A DNA stretch of 64,000 nt from Globisporangium splendens (GCA_006386115.1 VFIW01000143.1:1-64000); one strand, 5' to 3'. Shown: positions 41,082-54,116, numbered from the stretch's first letter. Notes: generated from the letters alone by a model not told the origin. Program-made: numbers and translations.

Positions 41082-44000
41082 TTAGACTTGTCCGTACTGA
41101 TGTCCTGGTGAGTGCGACACCATGTAAAAGGACGACGTCGAAGTCGACGCTGAAGCGATGTCTACAATGTGATTTGAAACCTGCGAAGAAGAAACGAAAG
41201 AGGAGCTGTAGTTGTTCCTCATCGGCACACACTGCCGCACGCGTGTGAGTAGACTCGTGAAACTCGCAGTGAAACCCAACTCCGGTGTGAAATGGAACAG
41301 CTCGCCACGCGACAACGTGTAGTGCTTGTCCAGTCCGATCTCCATGTCGTTGAGCATGATCGGCAGGATGGGTTTGCCCTTGTCTTCAGCGAACGCCAAC
41401 TGGTCCTTCAACGTCTCACTCGACATGGTCTTGCTCGAGATCACGACAACGAACGCCGAGCATCTCGCAATCGCCTCTTTCGCGGCGTAGATGCGATCCG
41501 CCATGTCGTCGTACGATTGTGCGCCGTCCAACACACAGTCGATCCCATTCTCCGTGAGTCGGTCGTAGATTCGTTGCGTAAAGCTCGCATGCTTTTCGCC
41601 ATGTGATATGAACACGAAATTGTTCTCGAGGCTCGCCACGTCCCATTCCACACTCGTGAGATTATTAACCATGCTCAGTTGAGCTCGGTCCAGTGGTCCT
41701 CGCCGTCGCTGCCCTCCTCGTCTCGCCACATTCTCCTTGCGCTGCTTCTCGATCTCATCGCGGACCCCATCGAGCAACAGACGGAACTGGGACGCATACC
41801 GATCCTCATCGTACGTGTACCTGATGTTCCGCAGATCCGACTGAGTCACACTCGTGATCGCAGGCTCGAACGGCACCATCTGACGCGTGTACAGGTACAC
41901 TTGGAGGTCCTCCGTGACGGCAACGTGCTCCGTCGAGATCGCCATGATGGGCGTCCCCGTCTCTTTCGCGTACGCCAGCTCCTTCAGACACCACTCCGAT
42001 CGCGTGTAGTCTTCCGTGAGGATGCACACGACCATGGCGGCGTTCTTGATGCCGCGCGCGATCTCTTCGCGCCACACGGAGCCACCGCCGATGCCGCTCG
42101 GATCCACTGTACGAAATAAAACGAAACACGCATCGAGTAAAGAGACCACGGTTAGAAGACATGCTCACACATCGCCGTAACGAAAAGATGCTGGCAAAAA
42201 AGACAAAAAGACAAAAAGACAAAAGACAAAAGACAAAAGACAAAAGACAAAAGACAAAAGACAAAAGACAAAACCACGTACTCAGATCCAGCCACGTCGT
42301 GACATTCGCCCGTTCCAGACTCTCGCGAAGCTTCAGCGCAAACTCACTGTGCGAGTGCGTGTAGCTGATCATCACGTCGCGGTTCCCAGCAGCGCGCTTG
42401 ATCTCGAACTGCAGCGTCGTGGACGTCGTGCAGTCCACTGGACGGTACCCGTCGTGGTTGGTTCGCATCACGTCGCCTCCGGCAGCGAGTATCGCCAGTG
42501 CCGTGTTCTGGAGCTCGTCCTTCATCGCTAGGTGCAGTCCCGTATCTCCGTTCGGGAGCTGCTCGTTGATGTCGGCGCCATGTTGCACCAGACAGTCGAA
42601 CAGCGACTCGGACGCGTCCTTCGCCTTTGCCGCACACAACAGCGGGGTCATGTCTGCATCGTCACGAAGGTGTGGATCTGCTCCTTTCTCCAACAGCACC
42701 TTGACCACGTCCACGCGGTTCATACGTGCTGCCCAATGCAACGGCGACCTTCCTTGGCTGTCCTGGAAGTTCGGATCCGCACAAGCTTCAAGCAGTATCT
42801 CGACAGCATCGACAGCGCCGTTGATAGCTGCCCAGTGGAGCGGCGTTCGGCGGTACAGACCGCAGTAGCCGTGCTCTCCCAGACAGTTCGGGTCGGCGCC
42901 TTTACGCAGCAGTTTGCGTACAGCCGACACATCATTCGCAGCTGCAGCTTCGTGGAGAGGCGTGAGAGCGACGTCGCCACCCCACTTTTCGATCTCACGA
43001 GCCACGGGGATATTGCCGCGCAGGTATGCAAGTTGCAGCACGGTCAGCGTGTTCATGCGTCCGGGATCTGGGATCTCGAGGTGGTTTGCGCCGGCTTCGA
43101 GCAGCATCGTCACGATCTCGGAGCTTTCAGCAACGAAGAGTGGTGGGATGCGTTCGGACCAGTACGACGACTTGGACTTGGCATTTGGGTCTGCACCGTG
43201 GTCGAGAAGCCATCTCACGGCGTTGATTTGTCCACTCGCGACGGCGCAATGGAGTGGAGTCACGAGCGTTGTCCGGAAGATGGACGTATCTGTTTGTTCA
43301 GCGAACGCCACAGGCTTGGAGATCACATATTTCGCAATGTACCAAAACAAGTTGCCCGTGCTGAATCGTACGCGTGACACTTTGTCGAAGGCGTTCACTT
43401 GGAAGCCAGCGCGAACGAGCAGGTCCATAGCGTGCACGTTGCCGTGTTGAGCTGCAACATGCAGTGGATTCTTCACGGACGAGCCAAACAAACCGCACCA
43501 GATCGACGCATTTCGGTAAACCTCCTCAGCAAAGTCGTCGCCAAGGCGAATCTGAGCATACGTGAGCACGTTCTCCATCGCACGGAGGTTGCCGAGTTCT
43601 GTTTCCTTGTACAGCTGCTTGCGGATATCGTCTGTGATACGTCTGCGCTCCGACTTGCACCGAGTTCGCTTCTGTGTGATCCGCGATCGCACGTTTCCTG
43701 TTTGGTCCTTTTCTTTGAATGCGCCTAGTTGCATTTTCACGTGCTCGCGGAACCGCGCAAAATATGTGATCTCGAGAATGGTCCCCAGAAACGCGAGCGC
43801 CCCGCCAAATCCGTACAGGTGCACTCGAAATAGTGGACAGTTGAAGTTGTCGCCCTGTAGGAAAACGTACAGAAAGTAGTAAAACACGAGGATGTCAAAG
43901 GTTAGGATCCCGGCACAGATGAGCTCGCACATCTGCAAGTACAGCGTCCGGGTAACTTTGGCATTCATCACATCCTCCTGGCGCTTGAACGGCTCAAACA

Positions 44001-44577
44001 GACGCAATCCAGTCGCGGGCAATCCGATCAGGATCACGAACGGTAGCATGTGGTACACGAGGACCGCGTAGACGACGATGGTGCTGCAGCTTCCACAGGA
44101 GACGTCGCTCCCCTCGGGGCATTCCTCGCTTCCGAACGCGATCGAGTGCGAGACGTCGCGCACGTACAGTCCGCCGTCCTGGATCGGGATCGCATTGATG
44201 TAAAACGAACACAGCGCACAAAAGTCGAGGAACGTGATGCAGTACATCGTGATGCGCAGGCGCCGCGCAAAGTACGAGTTGTGCGTGTGCGCCTTGCCGA
44301 GAAACCAGCGCGAGAGTGGAGGACGTCGGTCGTTGCCATGCTGGCGGACGCTCTCACCGTCGTGTGGCCGCTTCTGGCCTCGGAAGAGCGCGATCCGCTG
44401 CTTCTGTCGGCGCAGCGCGTCCCGGAACCTGTGCTGTGCGCTCTGCTCGTCAGTACCGTCGCTGTCGTCGGCATCTCGTGGGAGCTCGCGCCAGGCGCCG
44501 TGGCTCGCGCCAGGCGTCATGTTGTCGACCGCCTCCAGTTGCGATGCCATCGCCTCCTCGGCGAGATTCTCCCTCAT
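41082..44577 (-). CDS. TM-ankyrin-TIR-TIR protein, gene 1
   Basis: Two exons (44577-42282 and 42106-41082) give 1106 residues. The N-terminus is variable and polar; then about four transmembrane segments (residues ~120-300) with a short Cys loop (CPEGSDVSCGSC) between the first two. Ankyrin repeats follow (TPLHCAVASGQINAVRWLL, TPLHWAAINGAVDAVEILL and others). TIR1 is split by the intron: RDVMISYTHSH, then the BB-loop-like GIGGGSVWREEIARGI and YTRSEWCLKELAYA (Glu about 808). TIR2 shows NFVFISHGEKHASF and SSETLKDQLAFA. Known TIR domains signal by assembly or cleave NAD. A ligand or pathway cannot be given. Its intron has an expanded AAAAGAC repeat. Head-to-head with gene 2. Confidence 0.82.
42107..42281 (-). 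repeat. TIR gene 1 intron with heptanucleotide microsatellite
   Basis: The intron is 175 bases, against 125-126 in genes 2-4. The extra length is a tract at about 42196-42273 (plus strand) of some ten units of A(4-6)GAC, seven of them exactly AAAAGAC. Gene 2 has two units, genes 3 and 4 three. Confidence 0.85.
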
Positions 44578-45529
44578 GAGCAGCGCAGTTGGACGCGCCG
44601 ATTGCGAAATGGAGCGCTCTCATGTCGGCATCTTTGCGATTCAAGCGACGCGAGTTTACGCGCTTGCGCCAGTGATGTTTGTGGAGCGTATGCATTTTTG
44701 GCGCGTATGCACAAACTAATTTTTATATAGATCCGTTTTTATTTTGGTGGTGGTTGCCGATTGGTGGATATTCGCAAAAGAAAGATGTGATTGGCTGACG
44801 GTTTATTTAGGAATGACGATCGTCACAGATGTTCAGTTTACCGCACATTCAGTGTATTTGGTTGGTGCAAAATATAAATATTTCCAGCTTCTGATTGGCT
44901 AAAATGGGTAGTTCGGAGACATGGAAGCTGATTGGCTGTTCCTTTTTCATTCTCTTTGTCATAAACGATCGGATTACAGACATTGCCTTGAAGCAAGAGT
45001 CTGAGTGCATCGAGCTGTGGAGCAAGCGGCGGGTCTTCGGTACGAGCTAGTTTGAGGACAAACCTTGCATATCTTTTGAGTGTGGCAGTGGAGCGCTGGA
45101 AAATCGTTTCAGTGCCGGGACTGGGCTGTCGGTTGTTTCACGTTGTTGCAGTGGGTCCCCAAGAGGTGGGAAATGGTGCAGCGCAGTAGGCGCCATAGAA
45201 GCAATATGCCGTCGTTGAGGTGTTGGTGCTCCAGCCGAACTGGAGGGACACGATTTGCATCCATGTCGGAACTCGTTCACCTATATTGCAGCAATTTTAT
45301 CATATTCAGCCAATGAAAAGATCCTTACTTCTTTTTATGCACCAATCCCAGTGCTCGCTCTCCAGCCGTCAACATTTGCTGTGCTCCAAAAGCGTAAACA
45401 CTGTTGCAACTTTGTGTTAAGTACACTAATCAAACAGAACACTATCGAGTGTGGTGCCGCATGTTGAGCTAGCCGAAAAGCCACGGTGCTCATTTTGTGT
45501 CACAACGCAGTCAGTGCCGCAGAGTAGCA
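44578..45529. promoter_or_regulatory. Shared divergent promoter of TIR genes 1 and 2, with CCAAT motifs
   Basis: A 952-base head-to-head region. ATTGGCT (reverse complement AGCCAAT) occurs three times, at 44790, 44894 and 44931, and a further ATTGG at about 44759. These are CCAAT-box type motifs of the NF-Y kind. An exact Inr (CTCATTTT, 45489-45496) lies 34 bases before the gene 2 ATG. On the other side CTCCATTTCGCAATC precedes gene 1. No other gene seen inside. Confidence 0.5.
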
Positions 45530-48500
45530 ATGGCGCCGCCGGACGCGCGCTACGAGGCGATGAACACGACGCCCGCGCGCAATGGGCACGACATCCGCCA
45601 GCAAACGTCCATGGCCGCTGGTGGCGCTGACCCCAGCAGCAGACACAGCAGCTTCGCCCTGGCCGCAGACACGCCGACTACGCCGCTCAAAGCGCTTCCG
45701 ACGCCACAGAAGCGCCATCGGGGCGAGCCTCGCGCGCTGCCAGCGCACTTTATCGGCAGCACGTATGCCAGCAACTCGTACTTTGCGAAGCGGTTGAGCG
45801 CAGCGATGTGCTGCGTCGCACTCCTGGACCTCGGCGGCGTGCTCGTGTACATGGGTGGCCTCATCGCGACCCAAGACACCGGTTGCACCAGTGGAGACCA
45901 ACACACGTGCGCGACCTGCGACTCAAACGTCGTGTTCGCATCACTGGTGTACCAAATGCTGCCGTGCGTTGTCCTCGTCGGTCTCCCCGCAACGGGAATC
46001 CGCGCCTGCGCACCCTTCAAGTACCAGGAGCAGCGCCACGGCGAGAACAAGAGGACAAAGTTGATGGTCACGCGCACGTCGTTCTTCCAATTCTGCGAAA
46101 TCGTGAGCTCCATTCTCCTGGTGGTCAGTAACCTTGTCATTTTCTTTGTCGCCTACAGTTTGGCGAATGGATACTTTTTTCGCTGCAATCTCGGCGTCCA
46201 ACTATACGTATTTGGGGCGATCGTGGCGTTAGTCGGCGTGATAATCGAGATCACGTACTTCGCGCGATTCCGCGAGCATATGAAAATGCAACTCGGTGCG
46301 TTCCGAGAACAAGATCAAGCTGGGAACAAGAGCGCACAAGCCCCACCTAAACGAAGTCTGTGCAAGTCCGAACTCACGCGCACCGTCAACCACATCCGCA
46401 AGCAACTCTACAACGAAACGGAACTCGGCAACCTCCGCGCTATTGAAAACGTGCTCAAGTATGCCAAGATTCGACTTGGCGACGACTTTGCAGATGACAT
46501 GTACCCAATGCCGTCGATAAGTTGCGGTTTCTTTGGCAGTTCCGCCAAGAATCCACTACACATCGCAGCACAATTCGGCAATATCTATGTGATGGACCTC
46601 CTCATCCGTTCAGGATTCCGCGTCAACAGCTACGACAAATCACTTCGTGCACGGTTCACCACAGGTGACTTGTTTTGGCGTTTTGCGCAGTATGTGATCT
46701 CCAAGCCCGTGATCGTGCCCGACAAATCGACCTCCATCTTCCGGACAACGCTCGTGACTCCACTCCATTGCGCCGTCGCGAGTGGACAAATCAACGCCGT
46801 GAGATGGCTTCTCGACCACGGTGCAGACCCAAATGCCAAGTCCAAGTCGTCGTACTGGTCCGAACGCATCCCACCACTCTTCGTTGCTGAAAGCTCCGAG
46901 ATCGTGACGATGCTGCTCGAAGCCGGCGCAAACCACCTCGAGATCCCAGATCCCGGACGCATGAACACGCTGACCGTGCTGCAACTTGCATACCTGCGCG
47001 GCAATATCCCCGTGGCTCGTGAGATCGAAAAGTGGGGTGGCGACGTCGCTCTCACGCCTCTCCACGAAGCTGCAGCTGCGAATGATGTGTCGGCTGTACG
47101 CAAACTGCTGCGTAAAGGCGCCGACCCGAACTGTCTGGGAGAGCACGGCTACTGCGGTCTGTACCGCCGAACGCCGCTCCACTGGGCAGCTATCAACGGC
47201 GCTGTCGATGCTGTCGAGATACTGCTTGAAGCTTGTGCGGATCCGAACTTCCAGGACAGCCAAGGAAGGTCGCCGTTGCATTGGGCAGCACGTATGAACC
47301 GCGTGGACGTGGTCAAGGTGCTGTTGGAGAAAGGAGCAGATCCACACCTTCGTGACGATGCAGACATGACCCCGCTGTTGTGTGCGGCAAAGGCGAAGGA
47401 CGCGTCCGAGTCGCTGTTCGACTGTCTGGTGCAACATGGCGCCGACATCAACGAGCAGCTCCCGAACGGAGATACGGGGCTGCACCTAGCGATGAAGGAC
47501 GAGCTCCAGAACACGGCACTGGCGATACTCGCTGCCGGAGGCGACGTGATGCGAACCAACCACGACGGGTACCGTCCAGTGGACTGCACGACGTCCACGA
47601 CGCTGCAGTTCGAGATTAAGCGCGCTGCTGGGAACCGCGACGTGATGATCAGCTACACGCACTCGCACAGTGAGTTTGTGCTGAAGCTTCGCGAGAGTCT
47701 GGAACGGGCGAATGTCACGACGTGGCTGGATCTGAGTACGTGGTTTTGCCTTTTGTCTTTTTGTCTTTTTTGCCAGCATCTTTTCGTTACGGTGATGTGT
47801 GAGCATGTCTTCTAACCGTGGTCTCTTTACTCGATGCGTGTTTCGTTTTTATTTCGTACAGTGGATCCGAGCGGCATCGGCGGTGGCTCCGTGTGGCGCG
47901 AAGAGATCGCGCGCGGCATCAAGAACGCCGCCATGGTCGTGTGCATCCTCACGGAAGACTACACGCGATCGGAGTGGTGTCTGAAGGAGCTGGCGTACGC
48001 GAAAGAGACGGGGACGCCCATCATGGCGATCTCGACGGAGCACGTTGCCGTCATGGAGGACCTCCAAGTGTACCTGTACACGCGTCAGATGGTGCCGTTC
48101 GAGCCTGCGATCACGAGTGTGACTCAGTCGGATCTGCGGAACATCAGGTACACGTACGATGAGGATCGGTATGCGTCCCAGTTCCGTCTGTTGCTCGATG
48201 GGGTCCGCGATGAGATCGAGAAGCAGCGCAAAGAGAATGTGGCGAGACGAGGAGGGCAGCGACGGCGAGGACCACTGGACCGAGCTCAACTGAGCATGGT
48301 TAATAATCTCACGAGTGTGGAATGGGACGTGGCGAGCCTCGAGAACAATTTCGTGTTCATATCACATGGCGAAAAGCATGCGAGCTTTACGCAACGAATC
48401 TACGACCGACTCACGGAGAATGGGATCGACTGTGTGTTGGACGGCGCACAATCGTACGACGACATGGCGGATCGCATCTACGCCGCGAAAGAGGCGATTG

Positions 48501-48865
48501 CGAGATGCTCGGCGTTCGTTGTCGTGATCTCGAGCAAGACCATGTCGAGTGAGACGTTGAAGGACCAGTTGGCGTTCGCTGAAGACAAGGGCAAACCCAT
48601 CTTGCCGATCATGCTCAACGACATGGAGATCGGACTGGACAAGCACTACACGTTGTCGCGTGGCGAGCTGTTCCATTTCACACCGGAGTTGGGTTTCACT
48701 GCGAGTTTCACTAATTTTCTTGTGAATGTGCAGCAGCATGTGTCCATGATGAGCAACGGTAGTGCCTCGATCGCTTTTAGGCATTCTGGTCTGGTGCGTC
48801 TAAAATCCTCTGCTTCCTATGCGCAGTCGATGTATTCACAATGTAATGTTTCGGATCCCAGATAA
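45530..48865 (+). CDS. TM-ankyrin-TIR-TIR protein, gene 2
   Basis: Exons 45530-47735 and 47862-48865 encode 1069 residues. The start is the first ATG (MAPPDARYEAMNTTP), a form shared with genes 3 and 4 (DARYEA). Transmembrane segments fall at roughly 88-110, 133-156, 182-208 and 222-245, with the Cys loop CTSGDQHTCATC between the first two. A conserved membrane-exit motif ITYFARFREHMKMQLGAF leads to ankyrin repeats (about 335-680). TIR1 carries WCLKEL with Glu 778; TIR2 carries KDQL with Gln 971. The tail after TIR2 is short and Ser-rich. From the fourth TM segment to the end of TIR1 it is nearly identical to genes 3 and 4. Confidence 0.85.
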
Positions 48866-49683
48866 GAGTTTTAACTTGGGAAGAAAACCATTCGAAATCC
48901 AATATTGTTTCTCTGGTCTAGCTCCGGTCTGGTTGGTATTTTCGTTCTACAGCACTTAGCACTTGTATTTGTTTTGGATGAGGTCCTTCATCAAAAGCAA
49001 TTGCAGGAAGAAGAAAGCTCGAGTTTATGCTTTCTACACCTATTTTGCGAACCCCAGACTTTTTAGCCATGACATACCCGTCAGGGGACCTCTTTGTGCT
49101 TTTATTGCTTGCACAAATCCGCATGGTCAAGCTCATGCGAAAGCACTGGCTCCAATCAATCAGCGAAGCTTTGACACGTGTCGAGACACTCTGCTCAACC
49201 GCATCTATCACTGCATGCACGTAAACACTTGCCACAAAAAAAACACAGATGTTGATGCCTTCGAGATGGTAAACAGCCAGCTGCCATCCCACAGTTTGCG
49301 CTCCCTTTAGTCAACACTTGATATCCAATAGCCTTACACAATTTATACCGTTTTCAGGTCGTTCGACTGATCTGCGATGCTGCCAATAAATCGACTTTGT
49401 TCCGAAATCTTATCTATCTACCAGAATCGTTAGCAGTGGAGCTGACTACAGCGAGTGGAAACACGAACGTCCATCACTCTTGAAGTTCATGCTGGTGACT
49501 CGGAACGCTAGCCAGCAATCGCGAGATTGACCTACTCTACCTGTTTAAGTTAATCTCTCTAGCAGCGATGTGGAGACCCTTGTGTGTGACATGTTGACTT
49601 AAGCGACAAGAAACAGAGCTTCGCATCAGAACCCACACTCCGAGCACTGTACGCGTGAGGTGAGACCAGTGTGCAAGAGGACA
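48866..49683. other. Intergenic region between TIR genes 2 and 3
   Basis: No coding signal with conserved features. It holds the 3' flank of gene 2 and the promoter of gene 3; no CCAAT cluster like that upstream of gene 2 was seen. Confidence 0.45.
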
Positions 49684-52469
49684 ATGGAGTGGGCATCTCC
49701 GCAGGACGCGCGCTACGAGGCGATGAACGCGACGCCGCCGCCGCACACGCGCGACGATAGACTCAGCGGATGCGACAGCCACGTGTCACTGCCCGCCACC
49801 ACACCCACGGCTTTCAACGACGACAGCATCAGCAGACGCAGCAGCCTCACTCACGCGAAACTCACGCCGAGATCGCACCTCAAAGCGCTTGCATTTCAGC
49901 CGCGACAGAAGCGCCACCAGGGTGAACCGCGCGCACTGCCGGCACATTGTCTCGGCAGCGCGTATGCCAGCAACTCGTACTTTGCGAACCGATTGTGCAT
50001 TGTGATGTGCTGCGTTGCGCTCCTGGACCTAGGCGGCATGCTCCTGTTCTGGTCGCTGTTCGCCGCCGACGTCGAAGTCCCGGTCGATCTCCAAGACGCG
50101 GGATGCGCCAGTGGAAACTTCGAGAGCTGCATGATCTGCAGATCAAACATCCTATACGCGGCGTTGGTGTTCCACTTGCTACCGTTCGTCGTCCTTATCG
50201 GTCTCCCAGGCACGGGAATCCGCGCCTGCGCACCCTTCAAGTACCAGGAACAGTGCCAAGATGGGAGCGAGAGAACAAACTTGAAGATCAAGCGCACATT
50301 TTTCTTCCAGTTCTGCGAGGTTGTGAGCTCCGGCGTCTTCATCATCAACAGCCTCGTGGCATTCTTTGTTATCTTCAGTTTATTCAATCAATACTACTTT
50401 CAGTGCAAACTCCTCCGCGTCCAACTATACCTACTTGGAGCGGCTGTGGCGTTTTTCGGCACGATAATCGAGCTCACGTACTTTGCGCGATTCCGCGAAC
50501 ACGTGAAGATGCAGCTGGGTGCGTTCAAGGAAGAAGATCAAACGGGGAGCGTGCGGTCACAGATTTCACTACAACGAAGACTATGGATGTCAGAACGCAC
50601 ACGCGTCATCGACGACGTTCGCCAGCAACTCTACAACGAAACGGAACTCGGCAACCTCCGCGCTATTGAAAACGTGCTCAAGTATGCCAAGATTCGACTT
50701 GGCGACGACTTTGCAGATGACATGTACCCAATGCCGTCGATAAGTTGCGGTTTCTTTGGCAGTTCCGCCAAGAATCCACTACACATCGCAGCACAATTCG
50801 GCAATATCTATGTGATGGACCTCCTCATCCGTTCAGGATTCCGCGTCAACAGCTACGACAAATTACTTCGTGCACGGTTCACCACAGGTGATTTGTTTTG
50901 GCGTTTTGCGCAGTATGTGATCTCCAAGCCCGTGATCGTGCCCGACAAATCGACCTCCATCTTCCGGACAACGCTCGTGACTCCACTCCATTGCGCCGTC
51001 GCGAGTGGACAAATCAACGCCGTGAGATGGCTTCTCGACCACGGTGCAGACCCGAATGCCAAGTCCAAGTCGTCGTACTGGTCCGAACGCATCCCACCAC
51101 TCTTCGTTGCTGAAAGCTCCGAGATCGTGACGATGCTGCTCGAAGCTGGCGCAAACCACCTCGAGATCCCAGATCCCGGACGCATGAACACGCTGACCGT
51201 GCTGCAACTTGCATACCTGCGCGGCAATATCCCCGTGGCTCGTGAGATCGAAAAGTGGGGTGGCGACGTCGCGCTTACGCCTCTCCACGAAGCTGCAGCT
51301 GCGAATGATGTGTCGGCTGTACGCAAACTGCTGCGTGAAGGCGCCGATCCGAACTGTCTTGGAGAACACGGGTACTGCGGTCTGTACCGCCGAACGCCGC
51401 TCCACTGGGCTGCTATCAACGGCGCTGTCGATGCTGTCGAGATACTGCTTGAAGCTTGTGCGGATTCGAACTTCCAGGACAGCCAGGGAAGGTCGCCGTT
51501 GCATTGGGCAGCACGTATGAACCGCGTGGACGTGGTCAAGGTGCTGTTGGAGAAAGGAGCAGATCCACACCTTCGTGACGATGCAGACATGACCCCGCTG
51601 TTGTGTGCGGCAAAGGCGAAGGACGCGTCCGAGTCGCTGTTCGACTGTCTGGCGCAACATGGCGCCGACATCAACGAGCAGCTCCCGAACGGAGATACGG
51701 GACTGCACCTAGCGATGAAGGACGAGCTCCAGAACACGGCACTGGCGATACTCGCTGCCGGAGGCGACGTGATGCGAACCAACCACGACGGGTACCGTCC
51801 AGTGGACTGCACGACGTCCACGACGCTGCAGTTCGAGATTAAGCGCGCTGCTGGGAACCGCGACGTGATGATCAGCTACACGCACTCGCACAGTGAGTTT
51901 GTGCTGAAGCTTCGCGAGAGTCTGGAACGGGCGAATGTCACGACGTGGCTGGATCTGAGTACGTGGTTTTGTCTTTTGTCTTTTTGTCTTTTTTGCCAGC
52001 ATCTTTTCGTTACGGCGATGTGTGAGCATGTCTTCTAACCGTGGTCTCTTTACTCGATGCGTGTTTCGTTTTATTTCGTACAGTGGATCCGAGCGGCATC
52101 GGCGGTGGCTCCGTGTGGCGCGAAGAGATCGCGCGCGGCATCAAGAACGCCGCCATGGTCGTGTGCATCCTCACGGAAGACTACACGCGATCGGAGTGGT
52201 GTCTGAAGGAGCTGGCGTACGCGAAAGAGACGGGGACGCCCATCATGGCGATCTCGACGGAGCACGTTGCCGTCACGGAGGACCTCCAAGTGTACCTGTA
52301 CACGCGTCAGATGGTGCCGTTCGAGCCTGCGATCACGAGTGTGATTCAGTCGGATCCGTGGAACATCAGGTACACGTACGATGAGGATCGGTATGCGTCC
52401 CAGTTCCGTCTGTTGCTTGATGGCGTCCGTGATGAGATCGAGAGGCAGCGTGAGGAGATGTGGCGATGA
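49684..52469 (+). CDS. TM-ankyrin-TIR protein, gene 3 (ends after TIR1)
   Basis: Exons 49684-51958 and 52084-52469 encode 886 residues. The architecture equals genes 2 and 4 through TIR1 (WCLKEL, Glu 801). The TM1-TM2 loop is CASGNFESCMIC. The frame then stops at 52467-52469 (MWR stop) in the linker after TIR1, where the paralogues continue into TIR2. The TIR2 coding sequence survives immediately downstream in a frame shifted by one base. The protein would therefore be a one-TIR version, if expressed. Ankyrin and TIR1 sequence is almost the same as in genes 2 and 4, with a few changes (KLLREGADPN, EACADSNFQD). Confidence 0.75.
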
Positions 52470-52472
52470 GAG

Positions 52473-53085
52473 GACAGCGACGGCGAGACAACTGAATCGA
52501 TCTCAGTCAAGTATAGCCGACGACACGATTACCGTGGACTGGGACCTGGAGACCCTCGGGGACGACTTCGTGTTCATCACACATGACGAGAAACACCCGA
52601 GCTTTGCTCAGCGGATCTACGACCGATTCACGGAGAGAGGGATCGACTGCGTGTTGGATGGTGCGCAATCGTACGAGGACATGGCCGATCGTATCTACGC
52701 TGCGAAAGAGGCGATTGCGAGATGCTCGGCGTTCGTTGTCGTTCTCTCGAGCAAGACCGTGTCAAGTGAGACGTTGAAGGACCAGTTGGCGTTCGCTGAA
52801 GACAAGGGCAAACCCATCTTGCCGATCATGCTCAACGACATGGAGATCGGACTGGACAAGCACTACACGTTGTCGCGTGGCGAGCTGTTCCATTTCACAC
52901 CGGAGTTGGGTTTCACTGCGAGTTTCACTAATTTGCTTGTGAGTGTGCAGCAGCATGTGTCCATGATGAGCAACGGTAGTGCCTCGTTTGCGTACCCTCA
53001 ACATTCCGGTCGATCGTTGCTGAAAACATCCTCTTCCTTTTCGCTATCCGTCGATCCCAATGTGAGTGTCTTGGGTATTGTTTGA
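52473..53085 (+). pseudogene. Detached TIR2 of gene 3
   Basis: An open frame from the frameshift region to 53085 encodes DDFVFITHDEKHPSFAQRIY, CVLDGAQSYEDMADRIY, SSETLKDQLAFAEDKG and the Ser-rich end, the TIR2 of the family. It has no start codon of its own in a good position; any expression would need an indel correction, splicing or frameshifting. Confidence 0.75.
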
Positions 53086-54116
53086 TGTCTTACCTTCGGC
53101 TCTAGCAGTCACACCTAGTCGAGAACAACGCATTTTGCGGATGATGTGCCTAATTTAGTTCTGTAGATGAGAAGGACTAAATTCCAGCCCGAATTTAATG
53201 TATGAAACTATGAATGAACCGATCAGTTTTGCCAGATTCTTCGTCGTTGTTGATCGCTGCCAGGTATGATCAACTAACTGGACAAGGTATCGCATTTTGT
53301 ACCATTAGAGTGCGTTGGACACTCTTGCAAATGCGTCGAGATGGTGCCTTTCAAGCCCATGCTATTAAAAGTATTGCTCGTCTCATTGTATCCCCCACCT
53401 TGCAACGCGTCCACGTGTGGTGGACATCCGATGGACCATCATTGTTGTCCATCTTCAAAACATCTGTTTACTGGCTCTGTTGATGCCTTTCCCTGACTCT
53501 GAAAAAAAGAGAGACGCTTCGCCAGCTGTTTTGTCTCTCTGCCAATCAGAAGTCTTGCTCGCCATCGTAATCTTCGATTCAGCAAAACTGTGGCAAACAT
53601 CCTTACATAATTGGTACCCTTCTCAAAACGATATTTGAATGTAAAACGAGTTAGAAGGGTAAAGCTGCAGCAAGATGCACATGCAGGGCAGGAACAACAC
53701 CTGGCGCTCCTGGGGAGCGAGTATGCCCAACAGCCTCGAAATCACGCGTTTCCCTATTGCCGGAGGCGTCGGTGAAGACCTCCTTGGACAATGGCAAGTC
53801 TCACGTGCTTTCCGACACACTCACTCACTCGCTTTATATGCAAAAACCTGCAAGTTTTCATATCTTGTGCTGCTCTGTTGATGTCCAACCCCCACGGTTT
53901 ATAGACATCACATGAGTGATTGTAGGTACACTTAGAAGTCGGTGCGCACCTGTCAATCTCCAACTTTCGCAGCATCCCGTTTAGGTATATCCGGCAGCAT
54001 GCAGGACGAAACCAACTCCTGGCTACCTTGATTTAAATGACACATCACGGAGCTTGCCAGAATCCACCACTATTATTAATATACGCCCCGTTTCTTGTCA
54101 TTCTTGCAAGCCGAAG
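53086..54116. other. Intergenic region between TIR genes 3 and 4
   Basis: About 1 kb without recognisable genes. TCATTCT at 54098-54104, followed by GCAAGCC, resembles an Inr 13 bases before the gene 4 ATG. Confidence 0.45.

Noticed and set aside
44820..44945. Possible tandem repeat or MITE upstream of TIR gene 2
   Set aside because: Only the short ATTGGCT motif recurs; spacing and flanks differ, so binding sites fit better than a repeat element.
46640..47485. 281-codon antisense frame repeated in all four TIR genes
   Set aside because: Its repetition follows from the duplicated ankyrin region; no promoter, no homology and no extension outside the sense gene, unlike the gypsy antisense ORFs.
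49660..49683. Upstream start for TIR gene 3 (and similar extensions for genes 2 and 4)
   Set aside because: These use non-ATG codons; the first ATG gives N-termini that align between paralogues around the DARYEA motif.
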